From assembly GCF_018687715.1 (NCBI RefSeq), contig NC_056766.1, positions 15,991,001 through 16,055,000 on the forward strand: 64,000 nucleotides of DNA. The letters are read 5' to 3'. This stretch comes from Carya illinoinensis. Taxonomy: Eukaryota > Streptophyta > Magnoliopsida > Fagales > Juglandaceae. Within the stretch, counting starts at the first letter, position 1. The number at the start of each line of letters is the position of its first letter. Made by a program: the position numbers and the translations under genes. Under the pieces are notes generated by a model. It did not search any database, was not told the origin of the DNA, and worked only from the letters and a program-made list of their open reading frames with translations. Positions 59,937 to 64,000 of the stretch are shown here, in pieces.

Positions 59937-61153
59937 TGACCGGTGCAAAACTGCAAGTGCACAATATCGTAGTTTTATAGTAAAGTAATAAGAAGAGTAT
60001 CGTCCTCAAGGATTAGTACCTTAATTTTGCCAAATACTAAAATTATACTAAACTTGATTTTATCTAGAGGAATCACTAAGATTTTTGTAGTTGCAATTTA
60101 AACTAGATCAACTCGAAGAAAAATATGCAAAGGAAATAACACTGACGTTCGAAGATCAAATTAATGGGAAGAAAACTTCTAGGAAATCGATTTCACCTAC
60201 TTCTTCACTATGCTTTTCTCATCCAGCTAATTTAATTTAAATCTCTTTTGTCTATTAGCAAATCTCTAATTCATCCAAAAGCCTCTTTCGATAGTCAATT
60301 GGAATTGACTCTTGGTTATCAATTCACACAAGAATATGCAAATTCAATAATCAAGAACGCAATAAGACCAATGATTTAATTACTACATAGGTTCATACAA
60401 GTCTTTCGATCTCTATACTTACCTATGCTGAAATATCCAAGATCTACCCTATGATTCCCTCTTTCGACAGCAAATCACAAGATTACTTATCATCTAATCA
60501 ATGGTCAGTTAATTAGAAGCAATAAATTCAGAATAAATCAGATAAACAAAGAGAGAATTGCATTAAATTAGCATAGACAATCAAGCATAGTTCGGAAATA
60601 GGTTACATCGTTTTCCTAGAATGAAAAAAATTTAGCTCATGCTAGAAATTGAATTCAACATAAACGAATTCACTATAATTGTTCTGAGAAGATGGGAAGA
60701 AGAAAATAAACACTGAAAAATCCTCCTTGCAGCCTCAACTCGTCGTCAAAAGCTAAAAAAACGATTCAACGCTTTTCTCTCGTCCGTGCTCGTGTATGAT
60801 TCCAACGTACGTGCAATAATTCGAATTCCCTCTCCAAAAATAGATGATTTGAATCCCTCTAGCTATGTTTTTCTCTCCCAAGAAGTGTTCTCCAGTCCCC
60901 ACTCGCGGCTCTAGAGTGAAAAATTGTTTTTATATGGTCTCATGGCAGAAAACCTAAAATCTATCAAAATACGATGTTCGCTCGATCGGGGTGTCGAGCG
61001 CGCGTCGAGTGTTTGACTCTGCCTGATTTCGCTCGAGCGTCCTATCGAGCGCACATCGAGCGTTCGACTCTGTTTGAATTCGCTCGAGCAGCCAAAAGCC
61101 TCCGCTCGAGCGAACTTGTAAAATCTGCAATATGAAATTTTTGCAAGTCATCA
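59937..61153 (-). repeat. Athila 3' LTR (about 1.2 kb)
   Basis: On the minus strand it starts TGATGACTTGCAAAAATTTC right after the purine tract and ends GTTTTGCACCGGTCA at the copia junction. A GC-rich block with four CGCTCGA(G/T)C words lies at 60,975-61,115 in otherwise AT-rich sequence. The partner LTR is not in the window. Confidence 0.78.
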
Positions 61154-61170
61154 AATACCCCCAAACTTAC
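61154..61170 (-). other. Athila polypurine tract
   Basis: Minus strand AAGTTTGGGGGTATT directly before the LTR start. Confidence 0.75.
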
Positions 61171-62836
61171 AACTTTGTTTGTCCTCAAACAAAAAGAAAA
61201 ACAAATGATAGTTTAGGCAATATCGACTCGACCCGAAAGAGAAGTATCATCACTCACCAAGCTTTTATGAGTTTAGATTTCATCTCTAGTATCTTACTCT
61301 TTTAACATCAAAGATGGCAGGAAAATCAATCAAAAATTTTGCAATTTGTCAAGCAAGAGTTAAGCATTTACTTCAACCTAAAGCTAAGACCTTGAGTGTG
61401 TGTGTGATATAGTCAATTTAACCTCAAACCACCTGCAAATTCAGATAAAAGTAGAACAACCAAAATCAAAAGAATTCTCTTAAAACTTAACCCCATAAGT
61501 CCAATTTTCAGAAATCATCTCCACTAATGTAGTCAACACCAAAATCAGAGATCAAAAGGTCTTTAATAAGGTTGTAATGATAGGCCACAGGGTGAGGGTT
61601 AAGAAAGAACTGGATATGGAAATTAAATCAAACTGGAAAAATATTTAGTGAAAAGAACATTAAAAGAGAAACTCACATGATTCAAGTCATAGTTCTTTCT
61701 TGGCAATATGCTCATACTTGTAGCATTATTATTGCTGTAATCACTGATGTAATACCAACACTTCCTTTAACAAAATCTGAGGTAATTCACACTCCGCTTA
61801 GCGACTTCTTTTTCTTTTTCTTTCTCTTTTCTTCTTTTTCTTCTTCTACTTCTTTCTTTTTTCTTTTTTTTTCAGTCACTTCCTTTCTTCTTCTTTTTCT
61901 TCTTCAATTTTTTTTTTTTTTAATCAAAGCAAAGATAATACGGTTCATCATGAAATCAATTTTTCTCTTTTAAATGTAACTCTCCACCAAAGTATTTTCT
62001 CAAACTATCAAAAGTAGATTCATTGTTTTTCAGGCTTAGAGCTGGCATGGTTTATGTAGTTCAAAGAATAAATAAAGTCTCATGAAGGCTCAAGGGGGTT
62101 GACTATGGAAACACACCATGTAATGATGGCATGACATTTAGGACGGCTGGGAAAGCTTTTTGGTTATGCCAAAGAAATGCCTAGATCATTTCTCTAATAT
62201 TTGGTCTCAACTAGGATTTCGCCTCAAGGACCCATCAACGGATTCTAGAGCAAAGCAAAATCGAACCTCCCTCTTTCAATTAATTTAACTTCTTCTCTTC
62301 ATAAGCAAAATGGAATAAGAGAAAAACGACTATGTGCTCAATTGTGTTCAAAGTCAAAGATTTAAACCAAAGTACCCACAAAACTTCACTTGACATAAAA
62401 GAAATTTTTGAAAATTTTTCTCAAAACCATCTTCAATCACAAATTTTAGAGTCATAGAGAATTCAATCTTACTCCAATGCATGCTTGGTAAGAGAATCAA
62501 ACAACCCATCAACAACCCAAGACTTAGAAAACAAGAGGATCAAATGATTATAGGAGTTTACACCCCCAAACTTAAACTAAACAATGTCCTCATTGTGATG
62601 CAAAAGTAAAAAGGATTGAAGAAATAAAGGAACTTCCCTGGTTTCATGGTGAACCTTCCGAGGTTTTAAAATTTTCCAGCTCTTTATTCATGCTAACTAA
62701 CCCTGCATCAAAAACCAATTTATTAAAACTAAATAAATAAAGATAGGAAAATAAATGAAAGAAAGAAAGAAAGAACTATGGGTTGCCTCCCATAAGCGCT
62801 TGTTTTAAAGTCTACAGCCAGACTTTTCAATCATCA
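61171..62836 (-). other. Athila 3' non-coding region
   Basis: No coding content was recognised. A pyrimidine-rich tract (61,800-61,920) gives the spurious Phe/Leu/Ser frame at 61677-61973. A conserved-looking GGGTTGCCTCCCATAAGCGC lies at 62,778-62,797, close to the pol stop. Confidence 0.6.
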
Positions 62837-64000
62837 TCAATTAGGATCTCCAAGAGGAATAAATGCATAGTTCCTCTCCATTTGCTCTCCATAGTAGTGC
62901 TTCAATCTTTGACCATTAACTCTGAAAATATTCCCTGTCTTATCCTTCAAATCTACTGCTCCAAAAGAGAAAACCTCATGAATTGTATAAGGACCCGTCC
63001 ATCTTGATTTTAATTTTCCCGGGAAGAGTTTGAGTCGTGAATTGAAGAGTAAAACTTGTTGCCCTGGAGCAAACTCTCGCCTAAGAATCTGTTTGTCATG
63101 CCACTTCTTCGTCCTTTCTTTATAGATCTTTGCATTCTCATATGCATCATTCCGGAACTCTTCCATCTCATTCAATTGAAGAAGTCGCTTTTCACCTGCT
63201 GCCTTTAAATCAAAATTAAACTTTTTTACAGCCCAATAAGCTCTATGCTCCAACTCTACAGGAAGATGACATGCCTTTCCAAACACTAATCGGTATGGAG
63301 ACATCCCGATAGGTGTTTTAAAGGCTGTACGGTATGCCCACAAAGCATCATCAAGCTTCTTCGCCCAATCCTTTCTATTGATTTTGACCGTCTTCTCAAG
63401 GATGTTTTTGATCTCTCTATTTGAAATTTTAGCTTGACCATTAGTTTGAGGATGGTAAGCAAGTGCTATCTTGTGCTTCACACCATATTTAGACAGAAGA
63501 TTCTCAAACAACTTGTTGCAAAAGTGAGTCCCTTCATCACTAATAATAGCTCGTGGAGTGCCAAATCTTGTGAATATGTTCTTGTGCAGAAATTTGAGCA
63601 CTACCTTTGCATCATTTGTTATTGTAGCAATTGCTTCCACCCATTTTGACACATAGTCAACTGCTAATAAGATATAAGCAAAACCAAAAGAAGGAGGAAA
63701 AGGTCCCATAAAATCTATTCCCCAAACATCAAACAACTCAACTTCTAAGATACCTTTCAATGGTAACTCATGACGCCTTGAAATATTTCTCATACGTTGG
63801 CACCAGTCACAAGTTTTCACCAAAGTGTAAGTATCACGAAAAATAGAAGGCCAATAGAACCCACTTTGAAGTACCTTAGCTGCTGTACGGGTGGCTCCAA
63901 AGTGTCCTCCATATGATGATGAATGGCAATGATGGAGGATGTCTTGCATCTCTTCTTCTGGCACACATCTTCTAATGATTTGATCAGGACATCTTTTGAA
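62837..64000 (-). CDS. Athila integrase (C-terminal part of pol, partial)
   Basis: An open frame of 387 codons enters from the right edge ([19 protein letters not shown]) and ends at 62837. The zinc-binding HHCC domain ([20 protein letters not shown]) comes first. The integrase core follows with Asp in [13 protein letters not shown], Asp in [12 protein letters not shown] and the HPQTNGQA motif, where the expected catalytic Glu is Lys (GQAK). The C-terminal region ([29 protein letters not shown]) is complete. The frame is uninterrupted, so this insertion is younger than the Ty3 chromovirus and copia elements. The Lys predicts a dead enzyme despite the open frame. Confidence 0.88.
   Translation of the reverse strand, partial: FKRCPDQIIRRCVPEEEMQDILHHCHSSSYGGHFGATRTAAKVLQSGFYWPSIFRDTYTLVKTCDWCQRMRNISRRHELPLKGILEVELFDVWGIDFMGPFPPSFGFAYILLAVDYVSKWVEAIATITNDAKVVLKFLHKNIFTRFGTPRAIISDEGTHFCNKLFENLLSKYGVKHKIALAYHPQTNGQAKISNREIKNILEKTVKINRKDWAKKLDDALWAYRTAFKTPIGMSPYRLVFGKACHLPVELEHRAYWAVKKFNFDLKAAGEKRLLQLNEMEEFRNDAYENAKIYKERTKKWHDKQILRREFAPGQQVLLFNSRLKLFPGKLKSRWTGPYTIHEVFSFGAVDLKDKTGNIFRVNGQRLKHYYGEQMERNYAFIPLGDPN

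Larger units (their letters stand above)
59937..64000 (-). mobile_element. Athila-type Ty3/gypsy retrotransposon, 3' part (runs off the right edge)
   Basis: Contains the 3' LTR (59937-61153), a polypurine tract, a long 3' untranslated stretch (61,175-62,836) and the integrase end of pol (62,837 to the edge). A second PPT-like GTTTAAGTTTGGGGGTG lies at 62,555-62,575 on the minus strand, as often seen in the Athila/Tat group. It is inserted into the gag of the copia element; the five bases beside the LTR are ATAGC, and the other side is outside the window. Confidence 0.87.

Noticed and set aside
61677..61973. Phe/Leu/Ser-rich frame
   Set aside because: Translation of a pyrimidine tract in the Athila non-coding region.
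1..64000. tRNA, rRNA and snoRNA genes
   Set aside because: None were noticed by eye. A covariance-model scan was not possible, so absence is not proven.

Overview
The window is AT-rich plant nuclear DNA, almost certainly from a eudicot and probably a woody one. It has intron-containing cytochrome P450 genes with GT-AG borders, plant-type Ty1/copia, Ty3 chromovirus and Athila retrotransposons, a plant CACTA DNA transposon, several hAT-type elements and many small AT-rich MITEs. The AT-rich repeat family at 7-9 kb resembles one I associate with Fagales (walnut or oak relatives), but that is a weak memory-based hint. I saw no rRNA, tRNA or CRISPR.

Layout. 1-11 kb is non-genic. It holds a 2.68-kb hAT-type element (2896-5578, perfect 8-bp target duplication) that carries the promoter side, 5' UTR and first coding exon of an ORMDL (sphingolipid regulator) gene, plus a series of small AT-rich repeats. 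11.03-17.42 kb is a decayed Ty3/gypsy chromovirus with both LTRs. A 767-bp hAT MITE has split its integrase from its chromodomain. 18.3-20.9 kb is a dead CYP72-clan P450 copy on the minus strand. 22.63-45.38 kb is one 22.75-kb CACTA (En/Spm-like) transposon with matching terminal inverted repeats and a GGT target duplication; its TNP2 and TNPA-like genes (28.7-35.8 kb, minus) are full of stops. 48.7-52.7 kb is the second P450 copy, with four exons and an open frame of 505 codons. It is the only protein-coding gene in the window that looks intact. 55.6-59.9 kb is a degraded Ty1/copia element (minus strand). It is interrupted inside gag by an Athila-type Ty3 element (minus strand) that starts at 59,937 and runs off the right edge.

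History. The two P450 copies are a segmental duplication that includes their 5' and 3' flanks. Both share a foldback MITE in intron 1, so that insertion came before the duplication. A 1.13-kb hAT-type element sits only in intron 2 of the intact copy, and the dead copy keeps the empty target site, so that insertion came after. The CACTA element then landed in the spacer, or the spacer already held part of another CACTA-like element. The relative order of events can therefore be read directly from the sequence. Apart from the P450 and one unassigned open frame near the CACTA right end, everything recognisable is transposon-derived or a gene relic.
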